Below are positions 1 to 8,592 of a stretch of DNA of 64,000 nucleotides, one piece after another. Position 1 is the stretch's first letter. Every line of letters begins with the position of its first letter. The translations under genes and the position numbers were made by a program. The DNA is from an uncultured Clostridia bacterium (GTDB lineage Bacteria; Bacillota; Clostridia; TANB77; CAG-508): NCBI GenBank assembly GCA_934129745.1, contig CAKOWZ010000010.1, positions 1 through 64,000 on the forward strand, in the 5' to 3' direction. The notes beneath the pieces are model-generated. The model was not told where the DNA came from and searched no databases. It was given only the letters and a program-made list of their open reading frames with translations.

Positions 1-22
1 AAAATTATACATTTAATGGCAA

Positions 23-60
23 TAGGTTTATAGGTAAATCCTTTATTAAAAACCTAAATA
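23..60 (+). repeat. Short hairpin repeat, copy 1, in a gene leader
   Basis: An AGGTTT/AAACCT stem encloses a loop containing ATAGGTAAATCCTTT. A near-identical element lies at 35363-35400. Each copy ends about 22-25 bases before the start codon of a plus-strand gene, here the HTH protein at 85. The function is unknown; a leader regulatory element is an inference from placement. Confidence 0.5.
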
Positions 61-84
61 TATTATACAAGGAGATGAGGTTAT

Positions 85-606
85 ATGGACAAGCAGAGGC
101 TAAAAGGTTTATGGATACCAGCAGAAATATTATTAGATGAAAATCTATCCGACAAAGAAAAAATAATACTATCAATAATTCTATACTTAAGCAAAGAAAC
201 TGGAAGTTGTTTTGCAAGCAATAAATATCTAGCAAGTATTGTAAATGTAACCTCTGACAGAATATCAAAAATAGTTAGTATGTTACATAAAAAGAAATAC
301 GTAGAAGTAAAATTGAAATATAAACTGCAAAGTAAAGAGGCTGAAAACAGACAGATAATACCAAATAAAAGTAAAATGCTGTTATATACTCAAAGTATAG
401 GTAAAAGTACCTATAGCAATAGTTCAAAAGAACCATATCCTATAGGTGAAAACAACAAAGATATAATAAATAATAATATAAATAAGAAAATATATAATAA
501 CGATAAAGGGACAAATAGAAAAATTCATTTTGAATATGAACAAAGAGATTATTCAAATTATGATTTTTCAAAATTTTATGCTAATCAGGTAAAAACATTA
601 GCATAA
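85..606 (+). CDS. Helix-turn-helix protein of a mobilizable element
   Basis: This 173-aa protein has an N-terminal winged-helix region (about residues 10-80), including a segment like a recognition helix around SNKYLASIVNVTSDRISKIV. This resembles the HTH part of plasmid and ICE replication or regulatory proteins (RepA_N/DnaD-like). The C-terminal half is Asn/Lys-rich, low in complexity and probably disordered. An AAGGAG box precedes the ATG. A hairpin terminator follows, and then a hairpin array and a relaxase gene, so a role in element replication or control is likely but inferred. It could equally be a transcription regulator. Confidence 0.6.
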   Translation: MDKQRLKGLWIPAEILLDENLSDKEKIILSIILYLSKETGSCFASNKYLASIVNVTSDRISKIVSMLHKKKYVEVKLKYKLQSKEAENRQIIPNKSKMLLYTQSIGKSTYSNSSKEPYPIGENNKDIINNNINKKIYNNDKGTNRKIHFEYEQRDYSNYDFSKFYANQVKTLA

Positions 607-610
607 AAAC

Positions 611-657
611 AAATCAGTTACCTTAGCAGAAATGCTAAATAGGTAGCTGATTTTTTT
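611..657 (+). terminator. Rho-independent terminator after the HTH gene
   Basis: The arms AATCAGTTACCT and AGGTAGCTGATT pair around a loop that itself pairs TAGCA with TGCTA. A run of seven T follows. It lies directly after the stop codon of the HTH gene. Confidence 0.8.
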
Positions 658-883
658 ATCTCGAATGAAAAACATATTATCAAGAAAGATTCATTCGAGA
701 TAAACCATAAAAATGTGAAAGCGTTTTTATGGAATGGTACATACGTGCTCTTAAGCAAATGCTGTACAAAAAGTATGTACCATTAAAGCTTCTTCCAAAG
801 AAGCTGATAAGGGGTGTGGGGCAAAAGCCCTGCCATACGGACAAACTTGTTTGTCTAGTATGTTAGACATTCATAAGAATGTC
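658..883 (+). other. Array of six inverted repeats, candidate oriT
   Basis: This gene-free stretch holds six consecutive inverted repeats: 658-701 (arms ATCTCGAATGA), 705-732 (CCATAAAAA), 733-784 (AATGGTACATA), 787-805 (AGCTTCTT), 840-855 (perfect GACAAACTTGTTTGTC) and 866-883 (GACATTC/GAATGTC). A GGGGTGTGGGGC segment lies between the fourth and fifth. MobV relaxases nick at hairpin-rich origins just upstream of their own gene, which is the position here. I could not match a known nic consensus, so the oriT call is inference. Confidence 0.5.
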
Positions 884-943
884 GCAAAGAAAAAAGCAGC
901 GGAGATACAGCAATTAGAAAACAAAAAGGAGGCAAATTAAAAT

Positions 944-2122
944 ATGAGTTACGCAATAGTCAGAAATGAAAAACTAACAAGAAACGAAGCAAAAGGCAGA
1001 TATGTTCACAACGAGAGAAAAACTAGAGGACATACTAATAAAGATATTGATCCAACTAGAACATATTTAAACTACTATATAAAGAAGAATGGATTAAGTT
1101 ATATAAAAGAATTTGATAAACTGAAAGAGGCAAACAAATTACAAGGATTTATAAAAAGTAATAGCATAATAATGTGTGAAATGATATTTACATCAGATAA
1201 GGAATTTTTTGAAAGAATAGGTGAAGAAGAAACAAAAAGATATTTTGAAGAAAGCTATAAATTTGTATGTAATTATAAAAATTTAGGAGAAGAAAATATA
1301 ATATCAGCAGTAGTACATAAAGATGAGGGAACACCACATATGCATTTAGTGTTTATTCCAGTGGTACATACAAAGGATAAAGAAGAAATTGCAATAGATA
1401 AAATATGCTCTCGAGATTTTTGGAAAGGACGAGATAGCTACAGAACTTTACAAAACAATTTTTATGACTATATTACTTCAAAAGGTTTTGAACTAGAAAG
1501 AGGACTACCTGTAGAAGAAACAGGAGCTAAAAATCAAAGAATGGAAGATTTAAAAAGAATTACTAATTATGAGAATACGAAAAAAGTGTTAGAGAGTATA
1601 ACAAAAGAACTTCCAAATGTACCAGATATAAATGATATTAAATTGATAAAACTAAATAAAGAAAAGATACAAAATGAAATTATAAAGCCAAAAGATACAT
1701 TAATTAATGAGTTATATGACGAAAATATAAAATTACACAAAGAATTATCTAAACAAGTTGTTTTAGTGGATAAAGCAACAAAATATGAAAAAAAGAGAAG
1801 TAAAATTCTCTCTGATAATGAAGAACTACATACTCAGGTAGATAATATGAATGCTGAATATAAAGTAAAAGAAATGAATTTAGAATGGAAATATAAGAAT
1901 AGGATTCACAATTTAGAAAAAGAAAACAAATATTTATATAAAGTAGTAGACAGATTTAAAGATACCATAGTCAAATTTGTACAATGGATTTGTAAAAAGT
2001 TTGATATGGGTGCAGAAGATGAAGTGATTAAGGATTTTGAGAGAGAAACAGGAACGTATATAGATGCTGAAAAACAGATAAAACATGAAGAACGTCAAAG
2101 TGAATGGGATTTAGAATTGTAG
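944..2122 (+). CDS. MobV (Pre/Mob) family relaxase
   Basis: This 392-aa plasmid recombination/mobilization protein would nick the element's oriT to start conjugal transfer in trans. Two MobV signatures are visible: the N-terminal His motif HNERK at residues 22-26 and the metal-binding HKDEGTPHMH at 125-134. The C-terminal half (about 205-350) is a charged coiled coil, as usual in this family. An AAAGGAGG box lies upstream of the ATG. No coupling protein or type IV secretion genes are seen, so transfer would depend on a helper element. The length matches the family. Confidence 0.9.
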   Translation: MSYAIVRNEKLTRNEAKGRYVHNERKTRGHTNKDIDPTRTYLNYYIKKNGLSYIKEFDKLKEANKLQGFIKSNSIIMCEMIFTSDKEFFERIGEEETKRYFEESYKFVCNYKNLGEENIISAVVHKDEGTPHMHLVFIPVVHTKDKEEIAIDKICSRDFWKGRDSYRTLQNNFYDYITSKGFELERGLPVEETGAKNQRMEDLKRITNYENTKKVLESITKELPNVPDINDIKLIKLNKEKIQNEIIKPKDTLINELYDENIKLHKELSKQVVLVDKATKYEKKRSKILSDNEELHTQVDNMNAEYKVKEMNLEWKYKNRIHNLEKENKYLYKVVDRFKDTIVKFVQWICKKFDMGAEDEVIKDFERETGTYIDAEKQIKHEERQSEWDLEL

Positions 2123-2231
2123 AATTATATAAAAGACGCAGGTAAAAGATTGTTTTGAAATTTGACTAAATAAAAAATTACTAAAATATAAAAAGTTCAG
2201 ACTTTGATTGCTAGGACAGTTAATAGAGTGC

Positions 2232-2261
2232 TTTACAAAAATTTTATATTTATGATATATT
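2232..2261 (+). promoter_or_regulatory. Sigma-A-type promoter of the immunity gene operon
   Basis: TTTACA and TATATT are separated by 18 bases, with the first gene of the operon starting about 70 bases downstream. The call rests on sequence only. Confidence 0.5.
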
Positions 2262-2333
2262 ATACATAAATAGGGTTGAGATAAATTATAGTAAACATCA
2301 AAATAATGTAATTTTTGAAAGGTGGTATAAAAC

Positions 2334-2765
2334 ATGGGATTATTTGATATTTTTAAGAAAGATAAAAAGGAAAAGGTTGCGATTAATGATAATATTTTCG
2401 GAAATCTAACGTTAATTGATGAAGGCTGGATAAAACCTTTTGAAATGACATTGTTTGATAACAATTATGATATTGACTTAATTGTAGAAAATGATGAAAA
2501 TGGAGAAGAAAGCATTTCTGAAAAACAAAAAAATATGTATATGAAATTTATGGAAGAACAAGTACGAATAAGATCAGAAGTTGAAAAAATAATTACAGAA
2601 AAGTATAATTTTGTAGATAAATTAGAAATTTTAAATAGTAGCCCATTGAGTATTAATTTTGAACTAAGTGGAATCGTAAAATTAACATGTTCAATAGGCA
2701 GTGAAGGCAGTGAAATAATTGAATTTGAACTCCTTCCACAGGTAAAATTCAGCAAAGTACTATAA
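2334..2765 (+). CDS. Hypothetical protein, first gene of the immunity-like operon
   Basis: This 143-aa soluble, acidic protein begins MGLFDIFKKDKKEK and has an AAAGGTGG box before the ATG. The body is alternating beta-strand and helix (for example GNLTLIDEGWIKPFEMTLF), a pattern like small proteins that sit beside SMI1/KNR4 genes in polymorphic-toxin immunity clusters. I do not recognise the family with certainty. It heads a run of nine intact same-strand genes with short gaps, so cotranscription is likely. Confidence 0.6.
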   Translation: MGLFDIFKKDKKEKVAINDNIFGNLTLIDEGWIKPFEMTLFDNNYDIDLIVENDENGEESISEKQKNMYMKFMEEQVRIRSEVEKIITEKYNFVDKLEILNSSPLSINFELSGIVKLTCSIGSEGSEIIEFELLPQVKFSKVL

Positions 2766-2805
2766 TCCAAATCTTAAGATATATGTAAGAAAGGAATCTG
2801 CAATT

Positions 2806-3011
2806 ATGGAAATAAATTATCAAGGAGTTCTATGTAGATTAGGAACATACAGAGTAAATGGAGAAGATAAGCCAACATTGTATTATATTTCTTCTCCAGA
2901 TGATTAAACAATGTATAAAGCAGGATTTGAAGAATTGCATTATGGTTTATGGGAAAAATATTAACAGACGAAGAATATAATGAAATTACTAAAAGAGAGG
3001 AAGAAAAATAA
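2806..3011 (+). pseudogene. Decayed small gene in the immunity cluster
   Basis: An ATG begins a reading frame (MEINYQGVLCRLG...) that meets TAA after 33 codons. The same frame continues sensibly past the stop (TMYKAGFEELHYGLWEKY) and then needs a shift to read LTDEEYNEITKREEEK up to a TAA at 3009-3011. One nonsense codon plus one frameshift point to a degraded gene of about 65-70 codons. The SMI1/KNR4 gene starts at the very next base. Confidence 0.6.
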
Positions 3012-3398
3012 ATGGAAGAATTATTTGAAGATTTTGAATTTAACGAAAGTACAGATTATGATATAAAAAAAATAAATGGGATGCAATTACCAAATGACTA
3101 TTTAGAATTTATGCACAAGCATAATGGCGGTGAAGGAGATGTAGGCAAAAATTCATATATGCAATTTATAAAATTAGAAGAGCTTGTAGATTATAATAAT
3201 GATTATCAGATTTCTAAGCATTTTCCAAATTGCTTTGCTTTTGGAGGAGATTTGGGCGGAAATCATTTTTGTTATAATTTTGCAACTAATGAATACTTTG
3301 CAATAGATGGCTATACTACTGGCTTAGAAGACAGTTATTGTAAAGCTGCATCATTATATGAATTTATTAAAAATTGGGATAAGCAGTTTGAGGAATAG
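3012..3398 (+). CDS. SMI1/KNR4 family immunity-like protein
   Basis: This 128-aa protein carries the SMI1/KNR4 (SUKH) signature: KINGMQLPNDYLEFMHKHNGGEG near residues 20-42, then the F-GG-DLGGN region with FCYNF at about 75-90. Members of this superfamily are commonly immunity proteins that bind and block nuclease or other polymorphic toxins. It lies between a decayed gene and a DUF4261-like gene. A GAGAGGAAG box precedes the ATG. No toxin gene is visible in the window, so the target is unknown. Confidence 0.8.
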   Translation: MEELFEDFEFNESTDYDIKKINGMQLPNDYLEFMHKHNGGEGDVGKNSYMQFIKLEELVDYNNDYQISKHFPNCFAFGGDLGGNHFCYNFATNEYFAIDGYTTGLEDSYCKAASLYEFIKNWDKQFEE

Positions 3399-3440
3399 GT
3401 AAGAAATGAAGAAATAAGTGAGTTGTGGAGGTAGATAATA

Positions 3441-4316
3441 ATGGCTGAGATATTTAAGCAAGACAAAAGTAAATTGGATAACCATCCTGGCATGGTTTTT
3501 ATTATTCACTTGTTGATGGATAAAATGTGTAGTATGCCTGATAAGGTTTATATGCATAAAATTATGGAAAAGCATTTGGGTGAAACAGAGTGTTTTAATT
3601 ATGATGAAACTGGAGCAGGATTTGCTTCAAAGAAATATTTAGTTAGTGATGAAAGTGGTGAAAAGCAAATACCACCTCAATTGTTAATTACAAATTGTTT
3701 TGAAATTAATAAGCCTGTTATGGATGCAATTGATGAAAGCCAATTATGGAATTGTCCAGATGGCAAAGAAATTCTTAATTCATGTAAATATCAAGTTGTA
3801 GCTACTGATATGATGGCTGCAGGTCTGAGTGCTAAGGAAAGAGCTGATATGCTTGTACATTATATAGAAGCATTGGTGGAAATATTTCCTGAATGTAGAG
3901 CTGTTGTATTTGAAAACTCAAAGAAAATGTTCACTAGAGATGATATTGTAAATTGCAATATTCCAGAAGAATCTAAATTTATTCATTATGCAGTTAATGT
4001 CAGATTTTTTAACATTGAAGGAACAAATGACAAAATAGTAGATACTGTTGGTATGAGTACATTGTTTTTACCAGATTTACAATATCATTTTCATGATGTT
4101 GATCCAAATGAAGTGGTTAATCATGCTTATAATGTTCTTTCATATATATTTGATGAGGATAATCCAATAGAAAATGGCGATACTATTGATGGTCTATTAA
4201 ATGGACAAATGAGTCAAGAAGTACAATGGACAGTTCAATATGAAGATTCTCTAATTCAGCCTGTTAGAACTGTAATAGATATAAATATGGGAGAATATGC
4301 TTCAGGAAATAGATAG
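3441..4316 (+). CDS. DUF4261-like protein
   Basis: The 291-aa soluble protein matches my memory of the DUF4261 family: a VATDMMAAGLSAKERADMLV segment, then ALVEIFPECRAVVFENSKKM, and a C-terminal VDTVGMSTLFLPDLQYHFHD motif. The family is uncharacterised and often sits in bacterial immunity and effector loci beside SMI1/KNR4 genes. A GGAGG box lies 8 bases before the ATG. The gap to the upstream gene is 42 bases, fitting cotranscription. No catalytic motif is evident. Confidence 0.65.
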   Translation: MAEIFKQDKSKLDNHPGMVFIIHLLMDKMCSMPDKVYMHKIMEKHLGETECFNYDETGAGFASKKYLVSDESGEKQIPPQLLITNCFEINKPVMDAIDESQLWNCPDGKEILNSCKYQVVATDMMAAGLSAKERADMLVHYIEALVEIFPECRAVVFENSKKMFTRDDIVNCNIPEESKFIHYAVNVRFFNIEGTNDKIVDTVGMSTLFLPDLQYHFHDVDPNEVVNHAYNVLSYIFDEDNPIENGDTIDGLLNGQMSQEVQWTVQYEDSLIQPVRTVIDINMGEYASGNR

Positions 4317-4402
4317 ATTTAATATTTAGTTATAAATCCTATTGATTATAATAAACAGTTGATTATATAAATAAAACAACTTTAAAGAAAGTGGTGAAAA
4401 AT

Positions 4403-5398
4403 ATGGGAATAGAAATTAAAATAAAACAACCTGAAAACAAAATTGATATATATAGAATTGAAGAATTATGGAAAAAAGCATGTACAAATGTTTTTGAAGG
4501 TGAAACCAGTCCAAGAATAGGTGTGCAAGATGACTTCTACAGAATGCAACTTCAATTCATTAATACAAGTAAAGAGTATGATGAAAAGAAATCACAAAGC
4601 TTTGATATAGCAAAAGTCTTTATATTATTTGACAAAAATAATTATGGTAGCGGAATACAATTATGGTTTGAAGATGATAATATTTGTATGTGGACATCAT
4701 TTCCAACAACATATAGTGAAATTGTAAGTTTGTATAAGTTAGTAAATATAATTTGCAATGAATCTAGTACAAAAGAATTTTATAGAGGAAGTGTAGGAGA
4801 ATTTGAATTAGTAGATATAAGTCAATTAAATTGGTTTATAGAACTGGGTATAAATGATACACTTTTAATGTTAGATAGAATGAAGAAAAATATATTAGAA
4901 GGTGAGTCTTCAGATGGAAACATTTCAATTAATGGAGTAGTGAATCCTTTAAGTATAACGCTAGAAAATTTGAAAGAATGGGGAATAGATTTGCCTTTAG
5001 AGGGTAATATTGAAAACATTACAACTGTAATGAAAAATTATGAAACGTTTATGAATGAGATTCAGCAAAGAGACTTATTTTATGCAGTATTTAAGTTATA
5101 TCAAATAAAAAAAGATGAAAATACAGTCATCAATGGGTATATTTCAGTAGCAGCAGATTGTGATACCATATTACCAATAGAACCAGAAGGTGAATTCTAT
5201 TTTGTGGCTAACAGATATGATACAAGTAAAATAAATAAGTTTTATGCAACAGTAGAAAACAGTGAAGGTAAATTGGTTGAGATTGAATATGATGATTTTT
5301 TGAAAAAAGTTGATTTTGAAAAAAGAGAAAAATATGATGGTAAGCACTTCATTGTCATATTAAGTCCTGATGATATAGAAGAATTAATTAATAAATAA
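4403..5398 (+). CDS. DUF4299-like protein
   Basis: The 331-aa protein has an N-terminal alpha/beta domain with FDIAKVFILFDKNNYGSGIQ and FEDDNICMWTSFPTTYSEI, and a C-terminal beta-rich part ending FIVILSPDDIEELINK. This resembles DUF4299, found in Firmicutes immunity-type clusters; the assignment is from memory and no function is known. The start is set at the ATG at 4403, with AAAGTGGTG upstream, rather than the in-frame GTG at 4391, which overlaps that box. There is no signal peptide or membrane segment. Confidence 0.6.
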   Translation: MGIEIKIKQPENKIDIYRIEELWKKACTNVFEGETSPRIGVQDDFYRMQLQFINTSKEYDEKKSQSFDIAKVFILFDKNNYGSGIQLWFEDDNICMWTSFPTTYSEIVSLYKLVNIICNESSTKEFYRGSVGEFELVDISQLNWFIELGINDTLLMLDRMKKNILEGESSDGNISINGVVNPLSITLENLKEWGIDLPLEGNIENITTVMKNYETFMNEIQQRDLFYAVFKLYQIKKDENTVINGYISVAADCDTILPIEPEGEFYFVANRYDTSKINKFYATVENSEGKLVEIEYDDFLKKVDFEKREKYDGKHFIVILSPDDIEELINK

Positions 5399-5444
5399 AA
5401 TTACCGGTAGTGCAAATCATATATAATAGAGAGGAGTTAGTTAA

Positions 5445-6026
5445 ATGAAAAATATAAGAGTATATACTCCAGATATATATAAAGGAGAAAATTATATAGA
5501 AGTAAAAGATAACATATATAAAACAGTTATAGAAGCTGAGGAAGATGACGATGGACTTTCTCTAGAACAGGTTACAGATAAAGAATTACTAAAGGAATTG
5601 GAAAAATTAACAGATTGGAAGCAATCAGACCGTGAGATTGAAGATGATTATTTGATAGCATACTACAATGGAAAAAAATATTATAAGGATATAGAAGATG
5701 AAGAAAACATAATATTTAAAAACATGTATGAAGATAGAGAAGAAACTGTATATGTAACATCAATAGTATTTGAACCAGAACCAGAGCTTAATGAAAATCA
5801 ACCATCAGATAAATATGTATCTCAATATCCATTGGAGGATATATTAGACAAATTTGGATGTTATTGTGGAGATAATTATGAAAAAGAAAATGAAGAGGAT
5901 CCTGCTAACTCATATGTAGAGTTTGTAAGTGATAATATTGAAGAAATTGAAAATTTATTAACAATTATTGGAAAACACGTTTACAATAAAATAGATGGAG
6001 AATATGTGAAACTTATTATTGAATAA
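5445..6026 (+). CDS. Hypothetical acidic protein of the immunity-like operon
   Basis: This 193-aa, strongly acidic protein (for example EAEEDDDGLSLEQVTDKELL and YKDIEDEENI) has no membrane segment or recognisable motif. An AGAGGAG box precedes the ATG by about 9 bases. The high acidity is typical of immunity proteins that mask a basic nuclease surface, but that is only an analogy from composition and neighbourhood. I do not recognise the family. Confidence 0.6.
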   Translation: MKNIRVYTPDIYKGENYIEVKDNIYKTVIEAEEDDDGLSLEQVTDKELLKELEKLTDWKQSDREIEDDYLIAYYNGKKYYKDIEDEENIIFKNMYEDREETVYVTSIVFEPEPELNENQPSDKYVSQYPLEDILDKFGCYCGDNYEKENEEDPANSYVEFVSDNIEEIENLLTIIGKHVYNKIDGEYVKLIIE

Positions 6027-6049
6027 TAAAAAAATAGGAGGTTATAATC

Positions 6050-6451
6050 ATGGAATTTATAATAGGAGTTTTGGTTGTAGGTGCAATTATAGGATTAATA
6101 GTTTTCTTTTTAAAAAAAGAAAATAACAAATTAAAAGAAATGGTTGGTAATTTAAATGAGGAGCAAAAAAATAAATTGGCTTTAACAGATGTAAAATTCG
6201 TTGAAGGAAAAAATGATGAGTGGATTCAAGAAGGTATGATTGGTGAAATGAAAGATAAAGGATATAAATATGCAATAAGAGTTTTATGGCATAATAAAGT
6301 TATACGAAATGCAACATATGACCAATTACAATATGGAGATACTTCTCTTTCTAAAAAAGATGTGGAAAGTAATGGTTTGAAAGTTGGCGATTTTGTTAAA
6401 GTTCGTGTTGCTCCAGCTAAAACATCTGGATGTTTTAAAATTATTTTATAA
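6050..6451 (+). CDS. Small membrane-anchored protein, paralogue of 7392-7790
   Basis: The 133-aa protein has one N-terminal transmembrane helix (MEFIIGVLVVGAIIGLIVFF) and then a cytoplasmic domain with LNEEQKNKLALTDVKFVEG, WIQEGMIGEM and LKVGDFVKVRVAPAKT. The protein at 7392 has the same plan and matching motifs, so they are tandem paralogues separated by one gene. An AGGAGG box lies before the ATG. The function is unknown; the beta-rich tail looks like a small OB- or SH3-like fold. Confidence 0.65.
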   Translation: MEFIIGVLVVGAIIGLIVFFLKKENNKLKEMVGNLNEEQKNKLALTDVKFVEGKNDEWIQEGMIGEMKDKGYKYAIRVLWHNKVIRNATYDQLQYGDTSLSKKDVESNGLKVGDFVKVRVAPAKTSGCFKIIL

Positions 6452-6484
6452 AAATTTTTTATATAACCAGAGGAGACAAACTAT

Positions 6485-7390
6485 ATGAATAATGAAAATG
6501 AAATAGTAAATCAAATAATTAAAAAGTATAATTTAGATTTAGGTGACGACTATTTTTATGTTGGTGCTTCAATAATTAAAAGAAGCGAATTTCCAGAAAG
6601 TACAGAAATTCTTTATTGTGAAGATGGATTTAATGATGAAGAAAGAATACCATATATAATGCAATCAGTTGTTCCTAAAGGTATATTTGATAGAGATAGA
6701 ATAATTGTTTTTTATACAAAAGATTTACAAAGGTATATAATTCCAATTGATGGAGAGAATTATACTTTAATTGGAAATGGTATACCTGAAAATGTACAAA
6801 ACATTAATTATGGTAAAGCAAAAAAAATAATACATAGAAAAGCTTTAGAGCTGAAGAAAGAGCCTGAAAAATTATCAAAGGAAGATAAAGATACTTTATA
6901 TAAAAGATACATCAAAAATTATAAAAAAGGCAGAATGTTGATAGCTGGACTTTTAAGCTCATTTGTATGGTTTCTTTTAATTTTTTTAAGTATGGCTTTT
7001 TTAATTTCAGATCCTAATGTAGGAAATAACAATGAAACACTAGTAATGGGGATTTTAATTGGTGGTACAGTTTTATTTATTGTTGGTGCAATATTTATTA
7101 TCAGATTTTTCATCAGGATACCAGCTAAAAGATTGAAAAGTTTTGCATATAGAAGTGACTTTTTAGTTATGAACTATAAAAGAGATGTAAATATTAAAGG
7201 GTTAAATGATTGCCATATTTATGGATTATCTTATGATGGAGATAATTGCAAACTTATGACTTATGGGGTTTCTCATTACGATGTAGCTTTTATTGAAAAT
7301 GTAGAATATTTTGAAATTGTAAATATGTATTCTAAAAATACAAGTCCAAAAAATTTGGAATATTGTTTATTTGAAAGGAGGTGTATTTAA
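6485..7390 (+). CDS. Hypothetical protein with two transmembrane helices
   Basis: The 301-aa protein has a soluble N-terminal half (1-145), two adjacent membrane helices at about 154-176 (MLIAGLLSSFVWFLLIFLS) and 187-210, then a C-terminal beta-rich domain. It lies between two paralogous single-helix proteins, and its stop codon overlaps the AAAGGAGGTG box of the downstream one, so translation is probably coupled. That suggests a three-protein membrane assembly. The family is not recognised. Confidence 0.65.
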   Translation: MNNENEIVNQIIKKYNLDLGDDYFYVGASIIKRSEFPESTEILYCEDGFNDEERIPYIMQSVVPKGIFDRDRIIVFYTKDLQRYIIPIDGENYTLIGNGIPENVQNINYGKAKKIIHRKALELKKEPEKLSKEDKDTLYKRYIKNYKKGRMLIAGLLSSFVWFLLIFLSMAFLISDPNVGNNNETLVMGILIGGTVLFIVGAIFIIRFFIRIPAKRLKSFAYRSDFLVMNYKRDVNIKGLNDCHIYGLSYDGDNCKLMTYGVSHYDVAFIENVEYFEIVNMYSKNTSPKNLEYCLFERRCI

Positions 7391-7391
7391 T

Positions 7392-7790
7392 ATGGGATAT
7401 TTAATTATGGTAGTAGTTATAGGTGCTATTATAGGAGTAGTTTTTGTAGTAGCAAAAAAAGATTCTAAAGAACGTGACGAAATGGTTTCAAAATTAACAG
7501 AAGAACAAAAAAATCTTTTAATGCTAACAGAAGTAAAATTTGTTGAAAAGAATGCTTGGATTCAAGATGCTATAGTAGGCAAGATTAATGATAAGGGAAA
7601 CAAAATAGATATACGTTTATTATGGTATAACAAAGTAATACAAAATAATGAGTATAATACAATTACAATTGCAGATACAAGTATAACAAAAGCTGAGCAA
7701 GAAGCTCATAATTTAAAAATAGGTGATACTGTAAAAATGTACTTTGCACCAGAAAAAACTATTGGAAGAGTTAAAATAATTTTTGATTAA
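7392..7790 (+). CDS. Small membrane-anchored protein, paralogue of 6050-6451
   Basis: The 132-aa protein has an N-terminal helix MGYLIMVVVIGAIIGVVFVV and then the same domain as its paralogue: LTEEQKNLLMLTEVKFVEK, WIQDAIVGKI, LKIGDTVKMYFAPEKT. The start at 7392 is favoured over an earlier in-frame ATG at 7371 because AAAGGAGGTG ends a few bases upstream and the length then equals the paralogue. The function is unknown. Confidence 0.65.
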   Translation: MGYLIMVVVIGAIIGVVFVVAKKDSKERDEMVSKLTEEQKNLLMLTEVKFVEKNAWIQDAIVGKINDKGNKIDIRLLWYNKVIQNNEYNTITIADTSITKAEQEAHNLKIGDTVKMYFAPEKTIGRVKIIFD

Positions 7791-7829
7791 ATCAGATAAA
7801 TATTTAAAAAGTAATAGGAGGACTAGTTA

Positions 7830-8405
7830 ATGGATAATTGTATTAGTCAATTTATTGAAAAATTTAAACCAGGAGAAAATTTGCAAAAGCCAGATGAAGA
7901 AATCTTGAACTTTGGTAAACAGATGCTACCAAAGGAAATAATAGAATTATGGGAAGAATATGGATTTGGAGAATATGGTGATGGTTTAATAAAAGTAGTA
8001 GATCCTAGAGAATATATGAATAGCTTATATACTTGGTTAGGTCAAAAAGATTTTAATAAAATACCAATAATAGTAACTGCTTTTGGAGATATATTCTTTT
8101 ACAGAAAATTGGAAGATAACGAAAATGACGTATGTTTATTAAATATACATTATAAAAAAATCGAAGTTTGTGGATATTCTTATCAAGAATTTTTTGAAAG
8201 ATATATTTTAGATGAAGACGTTATAAAAAATGTATTAAGAGCTGATTTATATAAACAAGCTGTAAAAGAATTAGGAGAACTTGATTATAAAGATATATTT
8301 TTCTTTACCCCAGCATTAGTTTTAGGTGGTGGGGAAGATATAAAATATGTAAAAAAAGGAAATGGAGCTGTTCATCATCAGGTTTTATTACAAATTGCTC
8401 AATGA
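7830..8405 (+). CDS. GAD-like/Tdi1-type (DUF1851) immunity protein
   Basis: The 191-aa protein has the GAD-like N-terminal pattern (IEKFKPGENLQKPDEEILN, LPKEIIELWEEYGFGEYGDG) followed by the T6SS immunity protein Tdi1 C-terminal pattern (IPIIVTAFGDIFFYRK, FFTPALVLGGGEDIKYVKKG). Proteins of this architecture neutralise DNA-damaging or NAD-binding toxins. A TAGGAGG box precedes the ATG. It is the last gene of the immunity-like operon. No matching toxin lies nearby, so it probably protects against toxins delivered by other cells; that is inference. Confidence 0.8.
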   Translation: MDNCISQFIEKFKPGENLQKPDEEILNFGKQMLPKEIIELWEEYGFGEYGDGLIKVVDPREYMNSLYTWLGQKDFNKIPIIVTAFGDIFFYRKLEDNENDVCLLNIHYKKIEVCGYSYQEFFERYILDEDVIKNVLRADLYKQAVKELGELDYKDIFFFTPALVLGGGEDIKYVKKGNGAVHHQVLLQIAQ

Positions 8406-8462
8406 TAGAAGAATAAAGTTCTGTATGATAGCACCATATAAGTGTTAAAAACGATAGAAAAA

Positions 8463-8491
8463 TTGCAAATTAACATAAAATGTAGTATAAT
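8463..8491 (+). promoter_or_regulatory. Promoter of the foreign-type gene at 8593
   Basis: TTGCAA and TATAAT are separated by exactly 17 bases, with ATTAACATAAA in the spacer. The promoter at 61041-61069, before another foreign-type gene, shares the hexamers and the spacer motif. The distance to the ATG is about 100 bases, giving a long leader. Confidence 0.75.
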
Positions 8492-8592
8492 ATAATTGTA
8501 GCAGAGTTTTCTCTCATTTGAAAATCTTTCTACAGTATCCGAAGTCCGCAACTTAGTCAAGTCCTTTTATTAAAGGCAGAAAGGAAAAAAAT

